Below, one piece after another: positions 21,346 to 31,506 of a stretch of 64,000 nt of DNA. Source of the DNA: Heterohyrax brucei (taxonomy: Eukaryota; Chordata; Mammalia; Hyracoidea; Procaviidae). The stretch's first letter is position 1; every line of letters begins with the position of its first letter. The stretch covers positions 3,229,501-3,293,500 of the forward strand of contig CM053143.1 of the NCBI GenBank assembly GCA_028571685.1, read 5' to 3'. The position numbers and the translations under genes were made by a program. The notes below the pieces were generated by a model, which was not told the origin of the DNA, did not search any database, and saw only the letters and a program-made list of their open reading frames with translations.

Positions 21346-22040
21346 ATGACAGCACTAAACGCATACCTATCAATAATTACATTGATGTTAATGGACTGAA
21401 CACTCCAGTAAAGAGACATCAAGTGACATCTTGCATGAAAAGACACGACCCATTCATACATTGCCTACAAGAAACTCACCTCGAACTGAAAATTAAAGGA
21501 CGGAAGAATATACATCAAGCTAACAATACACAAAGAAGAGCAGGTGCTGCAATTCTAATCGCAGATAAGATAGATTTTAACGTAAAATCCACCATCATGT
21601 ACAAGGATGGACACTGTTGCTGAAAGGTTCAATACACAAGCAGGATACACAAGCAGGACTTAATAATATTAAATATTTCTGCACCTAATATTAGATCACC
21701 TAAATACATCAAAGAAATACTGGCTACACCTAAAAATGAGATAGATCACTCCATAATAATAGTTGGAGACTTCTACGCTCCACTCTCAGTACTGGACAGA
21801 TTGTCTAGAAAAAAGGTCAATAAAGACACAGAAGACCGCATTGCCGCAATTAACCAACTAGACCTCATCAACGTATACAGAACTTTCTATCAATCAGCAG
21901 ACAACTACACCTTCTTCTCCACTGATAAAGAACAATGATGATTTTAGGAAACATCTCATAACCTGGTTTCAACTGGAGAGCATTATGCTGAGTGAAAGCA
22001 GTCAGCAACAAAAGAACAAATATTGTATGAGACCCCTGTG
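21346..22040 (+). pseudogene. L1-B ORF2: endonuclease joined to C-terminus, RT missing
   Basis: ATG at 21346 (MTALNAYLSIITL). A one-base loss soon after puts the rest out of frame. Endonuclease text: SCMKRHDPFIHCLQETHL (about 21429-21482), KINFNVKSTI-like 21565-21597, and the NFY motif area 'gttggagacttctacgctcc'. At about 21923 the endonuclease ('ctacaccttcttctcca') is joined to 'tgataaagaacaatgatga', a C-terminal ORF2 sequence that in L1-A lies 3 kb away. The RT and Cys-rich domains are absent. Confidence 0.88.
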
Positions 22041-22989
22041 ATAAGAACTTAAAAAGACTCATGCACAGAAGAAAAGACTCTTTGATGGCTGCAGAGGTGG
22101 GGAGGGAAGGAGGGTGATGGGGCAGGGGTTTAGATTAGTAGTTAATAGGAATTTGGTTGGGTGAAATCTGTGACAGCACATTGTAGAAAGAAGATCAATA
22201 TTAAGTAGACTTCAACATATCATGATGACTCCACCCATCTTAACCCAACATTGCAAGGCCAGAGTAGCTGGGGCAGGTGGCCAGAGACCATGTTCTCAGG
22301 GGAAATCAAGGCCAAGTGGCACAACTAGCATTTTGCTAAGAGACTCCTCTGTATCCCCATTGGCTAGTGGCTTCTGGGGTCTTAAAATCTACTAAGCTGC
22401 CATCTGAGGGTACAGCAAATGGTCCCAACTAGCAGGAACGGATGATCACCAATGCTTATAATGACATGGGGGAAAGAGAATCCAGAAGACAGAGAGATCC
22501 ATGTGAGTAGATGTCTACATCAACTTGTGATCAGAAAATTCACATGGTGCCCGGCCACCACCAGTGATAGCCACGATGGAGCTCACAAAGTTGAGTCTCA
22601 CTGCCAACACAAGAATAAGAAAGGGGTGCACCCTGAGTTCTCCTCTAAAAGAACACAAATGATGGTCCAGAGGCCTCAGAGTTCCCCTGAGAACATGGAC
22701 CCAGGCCCTGAAGCTGCACCAGTCTATAAATCTTAATGGAGGTCAATTCTTCGACACGAATGGATTGGACTTGGCGACACAGAGTGACCATACCATGTGT
22801 ACACTTTATGGTTCTATGCATCTGTAGGATGTCATCCTGCTAACCTCTTACTGGAGGAAGAGGAGTGGATGGAGAGGAAGGGATAGGAGACTGTTGGGAG
22901 GATAAGACATGTATGGAGCAGAGAGGTGGTGTGTGTTGTCAGCAGGCAGGGAGAGCAATGGGAGCTGCATATAGGTGGGCATGCAGATT
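22041..22989 (+). other. L1-B 3' UTR
   Basis: Matches the reverse of 3884-4885: 'gatggctgcagaggtggggaggg', 'cttaaaatctactaagctgcc' (about 22381-22401), 'acatggacccaggccctgaag' (about 22693). It is non-coding; the 94-codon frame at 22452-22736 is chance. It is cut by the LTR unit at 22990. Confidence 0.85.
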
Positions 22990-23642
22990 TGTATTAGTGA
23001 GCTAGGGCTGCTCTAACAGAAATACCACAGGGTGGATGGCTTTAACAAAGGAAGGTTTATTCTTACACAGTCCAGTAGGCTACAAGTCCATATTCAGGTT
23101 GTCCGCTCCAGGGGAAGGCTTTTCCCCTTGTCTGCTCTGGAGGAAAGTCTGGTATTGCATCAGTCTTTGTCCAGGGAGTGTCTTGGCACAGGAACCAAGT
23201 CTGAAGGATGTGCTCTTCTCCTGGTGCTGCTTTCTTGATGGGGCGAGGTTCTCAGTTCTCTACCTGCTTCTCTGTCCTTTCATCTCTCATAGGATGAAAG
23301 GATTAAGGGTGGGGCAAGCTATACTCCAAGGAAACTCCCTTTACAGGGGAGCAGGGAGGTGATTCTATGAAGGGATTTACAGTCCCATGCTAATCCTTTA
23401 ACATACAACATAGGAAAATCATAAAGTGGAGAACAGTCACAAGATACTAGGAATCACGGCCCAGTCACATGGCTACATATATTTTGGGGGAGACACAGTT
23501 CAATCCATGACATCCCACAGCTCACACAATCACAGAAGCTGAATGTCCCAAGTCCTGGCACAAGCCTCACATGGCCATGGAAGCTGATCATCAGTCAGCT
23601 GGGGCTGCACTGACAGAAGTACCACCTAGTGGATGCCTTTAA
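22990..23642 (-). mobile_element. MaLR-like LTR unit, antisense, inside L1-B (fossil)
   Basis: On the plus strand a complete antisense LTR runs from TGTATTAGTGAGCTAGGG (22990) to CAATCCATGACA (23512). It is the reverse of the 15123-15647 family. A short non-LTR stretch follows (23513-23590). Then comes about 50 bp that looks like the start of another LTR copy ('cagtcagctggggctgcactgacagaagtacc', about 23594-23641). The whole unit separates the L1-B 3' UTR ('gcatgcagattt') from its last bases ('ggaatctatgttttcactc'). It is a heavily deleted provirus remnant. Confidence 0.78.
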
Positions 23643-23692
23643 CAGGAATCTATGTTTTCACTCAATCATTAAAAAAAAAGGAAAGGAAAAGA

Positions 23693-24280
23693 AATACCAT
23701 TTGTTCCAGCAATCCCACTGCTTGTAATACTTCCTATAGAAATAAGGGCTGTCACACAAACAGATGCATGCCCACCAATGTTCATTGCAGCACTGTCCAC
23801 AGTAGCAAAAAGGTGGAATCAACCTTGGTATCCTTCAACAGAAGAATGGATAAACAAACTATAATATATTCACACAGTGAAATACTATGCTATGGTAAAA
23901 AACACTGAGCATCTTTGGAAACACTTGACATCATGGAGTCATCTGGAAGACGTTATGTTGAGTGAAATCAGTCACAAAAGGACAAATACTGTATGAGACC
24001 GTCATTGTGAGGCCTTAGGAAATGGACTAAGCATAGAAGAAAATAGTCTTTGTTGGCTACAGGGAATGGGAGTGGGAGAGGGAGATGGGTATACGGAAAT
24101 TAGATATTAGACAGGAATTGGGTTAAGTGAAGGAGGTGACAGCACACGCTAGAAGACAGAGCAACACTACTGGACTATACCAAGAGCTAAAATATTTCTT
24201 AGATACAACCCAATACTTCGAAGGTCAGACTAGCAGGGGTGGAGAGGTCTGGGGACTGTGCTTTCAGGGGACATCTAGGT
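23693..24280 (+). mobile_element. Old L1 (L1-B0), right half with 3' UTR
   Basis: It resumes L1-B0 at 'aataccatttgttccagcaatcccactgc' and reads the ORF2 C-terminus: CTTCCTATAGAAATAAG, then 'cattgcagcactgtccacag', 'atggataaacaaactataatatattc', 'gttatgttgagtgaaatcagtcac'. A short 3' UTR follows. Here the last ORF2 exon-like stretch is intact enough to align but not open. Confidence 0.86.
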
Positions 24281-24335
24281 CAACTGGTCATTAAAAGTTG
24301 GAATCGACTCCATGGCAACAGGCTTGGTTTTTTTG
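24281..24335 (+). mobile_element. AfroSINE 3'-end fragment
   Basis: 'gttggaatcgactccatggcaacaggcttgg' is an AfroSINE tail. The SINE body is missing, so this is a strongly 5'-truncated copy at the end of L1-B0. Confidence 0.6.
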
Positions 24336-24344
24336 GTTTGTCTC

Positions 24345-24652
24345 AAAGGAAAGTCTGTTAGTCTGTGGGGCAAATCCTTATCTCAGCTTCTGTAGCCAGC
24401 TCCCTGTTACCCTGATCTTCAAATGATGCCTATCTCAACTCCCCTCCCTCCCACTTTTTGCTTCTGTGTCTAATCTGCTTTTTCAGTATTCAGAAGTGAT
24501 TAAATTTAGGCTATGCCCTACACTGATATGGCATCATTAATGTAACAAAGAAAATCCTGCTCTCAAATGGGATTACATCCACAGGTATAGGGATTAGGAT
24601 CACTGCAGGCAGTTCAGGAAGCAGGGGGTACAATTCAGTCCATAACAAATGG
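24345..24652 (-). mobile_element. Partial MaLR-type LTR, antisense (fossil)
   Basis: The right part reads 'gattacatccacaggtatagggattagg' and ends 'caattcagtccataacaaa', the complement of the start of an MLT/MST-like LTR. The other end is missing. Confidence 0.6.
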
Positions 24653-25618
24653 TAAGAGCAATATTGTGGCTTAATCTGGCTTATGACGGTTGGATTTTAA
24701 AAGGCAGAGATCAAGATAAGGAAACCACTAGGAAATAAAATTTATATCACTACACACACACACAAAAGCTTGGAGGCAAGACAGCAATTAATAGAGGAGA
24801 GAAAAAAAATGAAATGATTCTGTTTTCTCACTTAGATAACATGGAGTAAAGTGTGGTCATTAGTGCAGATAAATTTTTTGCACTAACCTCCTGGAAAAGT
24901 AGCTGTCTGAAGAGGTAGATTCAGCTTGGGGTTCTGGGAACCAGATACAACAATGGGGATGTGGATAGTGACTAGGGTAGCCTGACTCTAGACTAAGAAG
25001 TATAGAGTCAAATATAGTAACCATTAAAGTAGATGGTGTCCAGGGGCAAAAGTAAAAAACAAAAGAAAATACTCTACACAAAGCTTATGTTGAGACAGTG
25101 AGGCACAGAGGCATAAACCAGTTAAGACATAATGCTAGGGCCCTGTAAATATTGCTGCAACACACCTGTTTGCAAGGCAGAGCTTATTCACAATAAGAAA
25201 ATTGTTGTAATGTGGGTTTGTCAACACAGGGATTTGATCTGGATTGGGTAAGGGTTGCAAACAATATTTCAGGATTGGTGTGGATAGGGTAAGGAAGCTT
25301 AGGATTTTAATAAGAGTTGAAAGAACTTTAGGTCTCGCACCTAAAGTTGATAGTTCCCTTCAAAACTTTCACAGGTCTTTCAGGAAGTTCCTGTGATGAA
25401 CCATCAGATCTTCAAATCTTTTGCCTGAGCAAGTGTCTCTGGGGACAGTAAAATAATAGTAATGCAGACAATGGAATAGTAAGTTCCCATTCATGTAGAC
25501 AGTAAAAAATAGCTTCTTTTTTCAGCTCAAGGTTGACAGAGATAGCTTTGGTTCCTAACAGACAATGAAGACTGCAAGTCAGAGTGGGTAGGCTTGTAAT
25601 AAACCTAAATAAATAAGA
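24653..25618. other. Unassigned DNA
   Basis: A short (CA)n run lies near 24752-24764. The antisense frames at 24860-25081 and 25412-25648 have no family resemblance. No repeat family could be named. Confidence 0.4.
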
Positions 25619-25802
25619 TAAAACTTGTTGCCTTGAAGTTGAGTTCAACTCATAGTGACCCTACAGGACAGAATAGAAATTCTCCAGAGATTTTCCAAAA
25701 TTGTAATCTTTACAAAAGCAGACCGCCATATCTTTTTCTCACGGAGCAACTGATGGGTTAGCAGCCAAGTTCCTAACCATTGTGCCTCCGGAGTTCCTTA
25801 GG
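25619..25802 (-). mobile_element. AfroSINE, longer subtype, antisense
   Basis: On the plus strand it runs from 'aaaacttgttgccttgaagttgag' through 'aaaattgtaatctttacaaaagcagaccgcc' (the extra segment of the long subtype) to 'gggttagcagccaagttcctaaccattgtgcctcc'. Full length, diverged. Confidence 0.85.
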
Positions 25803-26570
25803 ATTGGAATAGGAGCCAGGAAAGGAGTCTAGATAAATTACTGAAGGACAGATAAGAGAAAAAGATGTGACTTTTTGGTTTTCTTGAAAGTTACCTATAA
25901 TCTTGCCAAGAGCAGAAAGGAGTTGTGGGTACACTCAAATACTAGAATAGACATTATAAATGAAGGAGGACAATGGTAATAAAATTAATAAACATAACCC
26001 TTTAAGGAAGAAATTTTGTATTCAAAATAAAAAGGGCAATTCCAACAAAACAAAAGGTTATTCACTTAAATAATAATAATAAATAATAATCTAATTTTTA
26101 TCTTTCTATATCATGGAACACTGTATTTTTCCAGCCCTCTTACACACAGACAAAGCTACATGATTAGTTACAATAAATGAACTGTGGACAGAAATAACTT
26201 TCACATATCATTTGTGAGCTTAGGCAGTGAATTTCTATTGTATGGTCTTTCAGCTTATTCTTTTCCACTCATGTGAATGTGATATCTGTGTGTTGAGATT
26301 CTGGAATTGCAACATAGAACCACTGTAGGTCTTCGACTCTTTGGAAGGGAACTGCCCAGTCTGCTTGCAATGAACTTTGTATAGGCAAGAAATAAACTCT
26401 TTGTGGGAGTATGTTGTCACTATGTGTTTGTAATATATTTATTGCTACAGCATAGCTTATCCTACCCTAACTTCTATTTGTGGTAATACTGTATGCTGAA
26501 GTGTAAGAGTGAAGGAAATGAGCAAGTGAGGACAAAGTGGAGGAGTAAAATAGTGATTATTGTTGGAGGG
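25803..26570. other. Unassigned DNA with a possible LTR end
   Basis: It contains an AAT-rich microsatellite-like stretch (about 26069-26093). Around 26380-26470, 'gcaagaaataaactctttgtggg ... cagcatagcttatcctaccctaac' resembles the 3' end of an old LTR, but only weakly. No gene seen. Confidence 0.4.
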
Positions 26571-27148
26571 TGTCTTAGGCTGGGTTTTCTAGGGAAGCAA
26601 AACTAGTAACACGTGTAGGTACAAGGAAAGATTTATAATATATAGATAGATACAAATATAGGAAACAGCTCATGTAATCACAGAAGCTGAATGTCCCAAG
26701 CTCTGGCACAAGCCTCATGTGGCCATGGAAGCTGAGGAACCCAAGGTCAGCAAGTCAGAGACCAGAGTTCTAGATCACCGGTTGTGTAGGTCAGTGGATC
26801 CCAAGCTGGTGGTGAGACGAAGCGACAGAGGCTGGCAAAACCAGAATCAGCAGGTCAGGGAGCTGGAGCGGGCAGAGGCTGGTGAACCCAGAATCGGCAG
26901 GTCAGGGAGCAGGACTCTCAAGTGCCGACTGTAAGGACTGATGAGTCCAACAGCTGCTAGCTCAAGTTCCGGAACCAGATGCTGGAAGAAGAGAGCAGGA
27001 GCTCCTGGCCACATGAGCAACCAGCCGTCGTAATGAAAGGTCACGAGATGAGAGCCGAGGGGCAGGGAGCCACCACAAACCCCGCCCTGCCACTTAATAC
27101 AGCAGCCAAATATGTAGTAGCCAAGTTGACATAATCCTGACCACCACA
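26571..27148 (-). repeat. ERVL 3' LTR
   Basis: On the minus strand it starts TGTGGTGGTCAGGATTATGTC and ends near 26571, 578 bp. The start 'atgtcaacttggc' is typical of ERVL/MLT2-type LTRs. A purine-rich tract (AAGGGGTGGAC) lies just upstream at about 27149-27159, as expected for plus-strand priming. Confidence 0.82.
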
Positions 27149-27354
27149 GTCCACCCCTTGTCAACTTGGCATCTGCACACATCTCACCTTACCATGCACA
27201 GTCTCTGAAGGGGTACAGTTACAAAGTCATACTTATGTCAACATGACATAACTAACATGTACAACTGAAAATGCATTAACCCATTTACATCTTATGTTTC
27301 ATAAATAAACAAAATATCCAATACACACATACAAAGCAGGAATACTCATAGCAA

Positions 27355-28503
27355 TTACAGTCCTCCTTTCTGCAACTGGTCGTGTGGCCGTAACTGATAT
27401 TTAGAGCTACCTTCTTCTACAACCCATTCTGTATTCCCTTTGCCCTCAGCAAGCACCTCAGCTGGTCGTGGTTCCTTGCCTGGTGAGGTGACCCAAACCT
27501 TCATTCCTGAAGGGTCTGGGCTATTATCACTCATTTTGGAGTTGGGTTGCTGTAGTTTTCCATTGACCTTAATCACAGGACATGGTAGTACTAGGAGGCG
27601 TCCTAAGGGATCTCCTGCATTCCAAACATACTCTTCTTTACTTCCATTATGTAATCTCAATCCAATTTCATCTTCATACTCAGGATCAATCACACCAGCC
27701 AGTATTGTAACTCCTTTCTTTGTCTGTTGATCCAGAGGTATAAGGAGTCCAAAATGGCCTGGTGGTAATTTTAGCTTCCAGTTCAGTGGAACCGTTGATG
27801 TGTCTCCAGGTGGCAGCATTCCTCCCTTTGGAACAAAGATATTTAATCCTGTAGAACATAAAGTCATGGGGACAGGAAGCAAAAATCTTGCAAGTGGGTC
27901 ACTAGGGGTAACAGTGAGTGGTGCTGCTCTCATTTCCACCCCTTGATTCCTGGACCCGTGAATCCTGGCGATAGGAGAAACAGCACTGTATATTGGACAC
28001 TGGTTTAGAGCATACACAGCCTCCTGGAGAACACTTCCCCAATCCTGCAAGGTAGTGCCACCTAGCTGGCAGCGTAGTTGTGTCTTCAGGAGACCATTCC
28101 ATCATTCTATCAAGCCAGCTGCTTCAGGATGATGGGGAACATGGTAAGACCAGCGAATTCCGTGAGCATGGGCTCACTGACGCACTTCATTTGCTGTGAA
28201 GTGAGTCCTTTGATCAGAGGCAATGCTGTGTGCGCTTCCATGATGGTGGATGAAACATACTGTAAGTCCACGGATGGTAGTTTTGGCAGAAGCGTGTCGT
28301 GCCGGGTAGGCAGATCCATATCTAGAGTAAGTTTCTATCCCAGTAAGGACAAAACGCTTTCCTTTCCATGATGGAAGCGGTCCAATGTAATCAACTTGCC
28401 ACCAGGTTGCCGGCTGATCACCTCGAGGAACAGTGCCATATCGAGGACTCAGTGTTGGTCTCTGCTGCTGGCAGATTGGGAACTCAGCAGTGGTTGTAGC
28501 CAA
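27355..28503 (-). pseudogene. ERVL pol remnant: integrase and dUTPase regions
   Basis: One segment (28503-28174) carries integrase text: a CxxC-like end of the zinc-binding region (PICQQQ), then TWWQVDYIGPLPSW with the first catalytic Asp and IASDQ with the second. A second segment (28050-27355) begins in late integrase (VLQEAVYALNQCPIYSAVSPIARIHGS). It continues into a dUTPase-like fold: LKLPPGHFGLLIPLD (substrate-loop region) and AGVIDPEYEDEIG (the uracil-binding motif, about 27660-27699). dUTPase lowers dUTP during reverse transcription. It is a fossil with several breaks, and no function is proposed. Confidence 0.88.
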
Positions 28504-28589
28504 GTCAGGCTTGGTGAGTGGGAGTCCATGTTGCTAGGCCCATGCATAACCACTGACCCTGCCACCATGACCACTTTGTTCATGGGCCC

Positions 28590-28768
28590 ACTGAGCAATG
28601 ACAGAGGCTGGCAAAACCAGGATCAACAGGTCAGGGAGCAGGAGCTGGAAGAAGAGAGCAGGAGCTCCTGGCCACGTGAGTGACCAGCAGCCATAGTGAA
28701 AGGTTGCGAGATGAGAGCCGAGGGGCAGGGAGCCACCACAAACCCCGCCCTGCCACTTAATACAGCGA
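28590..28768 (-). repeat. ERVL 5' LTR segment, shortened
   Basis: It shares with 26826-27117 the blocks 'gacagaggctggcaaaaccag', 'agagagcaggagctcctgg' and 'ccaccacaaaccccgccctgcc'. Both outer ends of a normal LTR are missing. It abuts integrase sequence directly, with no leader or gag between them. Confidence 0.8.
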
Positions 28769-29861
28769 TACAGAAAAGGAGGGAAGGAGGAGAGTCTAAA
28801 ATCTTAAAAGAAAAAGGTACAGTTTTGATGTTTGACTTAATTTTCTAAAGTTTGAATTTGAGATCAGCATTAAGACGTTCTGAATCAACTTTTTATGTTA
28901 CAAAATGAAGCGCCTTTCAAGAGGTGATGTCATTCTGTACCTTCTGATCCTCATGCTTAGTTAAAGACGCATACATTTGATGATTCACCAAGAATTTGAC
29001 TTCATTGCTGTGAATTTAACCTAAGTGAAGCTAAGGACCTACGTTAACTCATTTTATTCTTTCCCCAAATATTCTCTGACACCGTACTCTCTAGAATATA
29101 GTGATATATATAGATAGCACATGATGTAATAATTTAAATTGTTTTTTAATTTGTTAAATGTTACTTTCTTGAGAATTTTTTTTAATACTTTGGCCATCAT
29201 TTGCCAGTTCAGTAAAATATGTTCTCATAGTACTAGCAAGTAATATTATGGCTATCAAAAATGATGTGTTGCATAATCAGTAACAGTAAATAGACTAATT
29301 CTTAAGTTATTCCTGCTGGATGGTGTGTGAGGATATCCACTGAGAAGTGCCAAAGTATACCTGCTAAGAACTGAAACCCAGAAATTGAAATAAGGAGGTA
29401 AATAAGGAAATGTGGTATAACAGTATTGAAATATTTGAAAACTTGACTGAGGGCATTGTGGAAATACAGTCACCTCTTGTTTTATATGGTGAAGTGTTAT
29501 GGTGGGAAAAAGAATTATTTGTTATTAACTTTTCTTTTCTACTGGGTCCTGAGAATGTGTTTGTAAAAATATGTCAATATGAAGTAAAAGGGATCCTTTG
29601 TTATTCAAAGTTCAGGATACAGTATGTAGTGTCAAAGTTTTGGTAAAGAGAGAAGGAATCAGGAAAGCAGTTTTTGAGCAGCTGGGCTGAAAAATGAAAA
29701 GTTATCCCTTTGTAAAATTTAATAAAAGCTTTTTCCTAGGATACTAGTTTATCCTGCAAAACCTTAGAATGTTAGTAGATAGTTTCTTCTCCTAAGGAAA
29801 GATAGAGGCTTAAGGAAAGACTCAGGCTTAAGTAGTTCCTGTGTTACACTTGGATAAAAAC
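28769..29861. other. Unassigned AT-rich DNA
   Basis: About 1.1 kb without a recognised repeat. Frames at 29255-29473 (minus) and 29410-29646 (plus) overlap each other and have no family resemblance, so neither is called a gene. A short (TA)n-like stretch lies near 29102-29115. Confidence 0.4.
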
Positions 29862-30036
29862 AGAAACAAAACACAACAAAAACCTGTTGCTGTCCAGCCC
29901 ATGCAAAGTTATAGCAACTCTAAAGGATGGAGCAGGACTGCACAATAGAGTTTCCAAGGAGTGCCTGGTAGATTCAAATGGCCAGTCTTTGTTAGCCATT
30001 GTAACTTTTAACCACTGTACCACCAGGGTTTCTAAC
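29862..30036 (-). mobile_element. AfroSINE, antisense
   Basis: Plus-strand landmarks: 'aacctgttgctgtccagccc', 'agagtttccaaggagtgcctgg', 'cttttaaccactgtaccaccagggtttc'. Complete and moderately diverged. Confidence 0.88.
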
Positions 30037-30499
30037 TTTGGAGGCTTAAGTGACTGAACTAAATTGAAGCCATGATTTGAGAAGCAGTTAGGGAAAGAAG
30101 CCAGATCATAAATCAGGCAGCTATCCAGAAGAATCATCAAGCATTCTCTTCTGAAATAGAAACATTCAGGTTAAAGCAATGGGTCAGAAATGAAGAAAAA
30201 AGAATAAGGGCAGAGGAAACACATGAAAATATTCCTTGATCCCTTGTGACTAATTGTGACTAACTGAATGAATTTTGGCTAAACAGCTGTTACAAAAGTG
30301 TTATGTGTTACTTCTAGGAAGTCTGCATTAAACAAGGGGATATCACCCTCATGGATTTTCCTCCTTCTGGCTGTATGAAATACAAATATAATGGCTAGTG
30401 CCTTAGTAGAAATTTAGATTTTGAGGATTACTATGAAAAAGGCAGAGGAGAAAGTAAGCAAACCTGGGTTTCTAAAGCCTTCATTAAGCATTCATACTG
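30037..30499. other. Unassigned DNA
   Basis: No gene or repeat family is recognised. Confidence 0.4.
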
Positions 30500-30952
30500 T
30501 CTGGGATAAATAGTATACCTCTAAGATTAATGTCCACCTGGAACTTGTGAATATGTCCTTATTTGGAAATAGGATCTTTGCAGATGTAAGCTAGTTAAAA
30601 TGAAGTCACATTGGATTAGAGTGAGCTATAAACCCGATGTTACTGGTGTCCTCATAAGCAAAGAGGAATTTGGACATGGGAACACATGCAGGAATGCATC
30701 ACACACACAGTTATAACAGAGACAGAGATTAGGGGGAATGAGCTCACAATCCAAGAAAAACTAATAATTATTGACACCAACACAAGGTAGGAAGAATCAA
30801 GAAAGGATCCATCCCTAGAGTCTTCAAAGGGAACGTAACACTTAAGACACCTTGATTTCAGATTTGCAGTCTCAAAACTTTCAGAAAGCATTCTGTTACT
30901 TTAAATCGCCCAGGTTCTGGTAATATGGCACTGCAACCCTAGACAATAAAGC
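30500..30952 (+). mobile_element. MLT1-type MaLR LTR, sense (fossil)
   Basis: Clear landmarks in order: 'tatgtccttatttggaaataggatctttgcagatgta' (about 30551-30587), 'actggtgtcctcataagcaaagagg', 'gacaccttgatttcagatttg' and 'acaataaagca' near the end. No coding sequence. An old placental LTR. Confidence 0.88.
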
Positions 30953-31307
30953 ACATATTAGCCTCCAGAACTAACATACATGCACAATTTTGGATTCTTC
31001 TTCTTTTTCGTTTAAAAAAAGAAAAAAACCTTTCCTATTCAAGCCATTGCTGGTAAAGTCTAGAATCCAACTGATCTGAATATTTGCCACTATTCCTCCA
31101 TTTTCTAGCTTAAAAAAGAATATATCTTGACTACAATAGAAATTATTTTTGAGATACATATGGATCAGAGTTGGATAAATACTATACTAATAATCTAAAG
31201 CCTTGACTAAGCTGTTCCAAAGCCTGAAAATTATAATCACCTTTGTGTCACAGGGCAAAGCAGAATGCATTTTATTGTATTAGCTGTTGTATATTCTGAT
31301 GAATTCA
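30953..31307. other. Unassigned DNA
   Basis: AT-rich flank between an LTR and an AfroSINE. No gene seen. Confidence 0.4.
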
Positions 31308-31476
31308 TGGAAATCTTGGTGGCTTAGTGGTTAAGTGCTACAGCTACTAACCAGAATGTTGGCAGTTCAAATCTTCCAGGTGCTCCTTAGAAACTCCATG
31401 GCACGGTTCTCTTTCTATAGGGTTGCCATGAGTAGGAATTCACTTGAAGGCAGTGGGGTTTTATTTTTTGGTTTTG
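31308..31476 (+). mobile_element. AfroSINE, sense
   Basis: 'tggaaatcttggtggcttagtgg' (A-box area), 'ggcagttcaaatcttcc' (B-box area), 'ctccttagaaactccatggcacggttctc', tail 'gagtaggaattcacttgaaggcagtggg'. Complete. The A and B boxes are tRNA-like, but the copy does not fold as a tRNA gene. Confidence 0.92.
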
Positions 31477-31488
31477 TGAATTTATGGT

Positions 31489-31506
31489 TACATTCCTATA
31501 ATTTTA
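31489..31506. repeat. Target-site duplication of L1-C, left copy
   Basis: TACATTCCTATAATTTTA, identical over 18 bp to 34250-34267. It directly adjoins ORF2 sequence of L1-C, with no poly(T) between. Confidence 0.93.

Larger units (their letters stand above)
19207..23690 (+). mobile_element. L1-B: internally deleted L1 nested in L1-B0
   Basis: A sense L1 with a complete 5' end ('tggcagagtcaagatggtggac', 19207), 5' UTR (to 19999), ORF1 (20000-20955), the start of ORF2 (21346), and then a direct jump from the endonuclease to the ORF2 C-terminus at about 21923-21930. The 3' UTR follows (about 22040-22989, and its last piece 23643-23690 with an A-rich tail). Flanking duplications AATATCATTTG (19196-19206) and AATACCATTTG (23693-23703) agree at 10 of 11 bases and lie within the split L1-B0. 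About 3 kb of ORF2 is absent. A MaLR LTR unit (22990-23642) sits in the 3' UTR. Confidence 0.92.
26571..28768 (-). mobile_element. ERVL (class III) provirus fossil, internally deleted
   Basis: An endogenous retrovirus of the ERVL group, read on the minus strand. The parts are: a shortened 5' LTR-like segment (28768-28590), then directly integrase (about 28590-27950), then a dUTPase domain after integrase (about 27950-27400), then a 3' LTR (27148-26571). The order integrase-dUTPase is diagnostic for ERVL. Gag, protease and most RT are absent. It is broken in several places and cannot make virus. The two LTR segments share 'gatgagagccgaggggcagg', showing that they are one family. It is old, though its pol region is still readable; it probably predates the living species of the clade. 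Confidence 0.88.

Noticed and set aside
23036-23362. 108-codon plus-strand frame
   Set aside because: It lies in an antisense MaLR-like LTR. The frame at 15273-15605 (minus) in the related LTR is similar because the LTR is repeated, not because a protein is conserved.
27440-27730. 96-codon plus-strand frame
   Set aside because: Antisense of the ERVL dUTPase region.
31308-31380. tRNA-like A and B boxes
   Set aside because: They belong to an AfroSINE head. No cloverleaf with a proper acceptor stem can be drawn, so no tRNA gene is called. The same holds for the other AfroSINEs.
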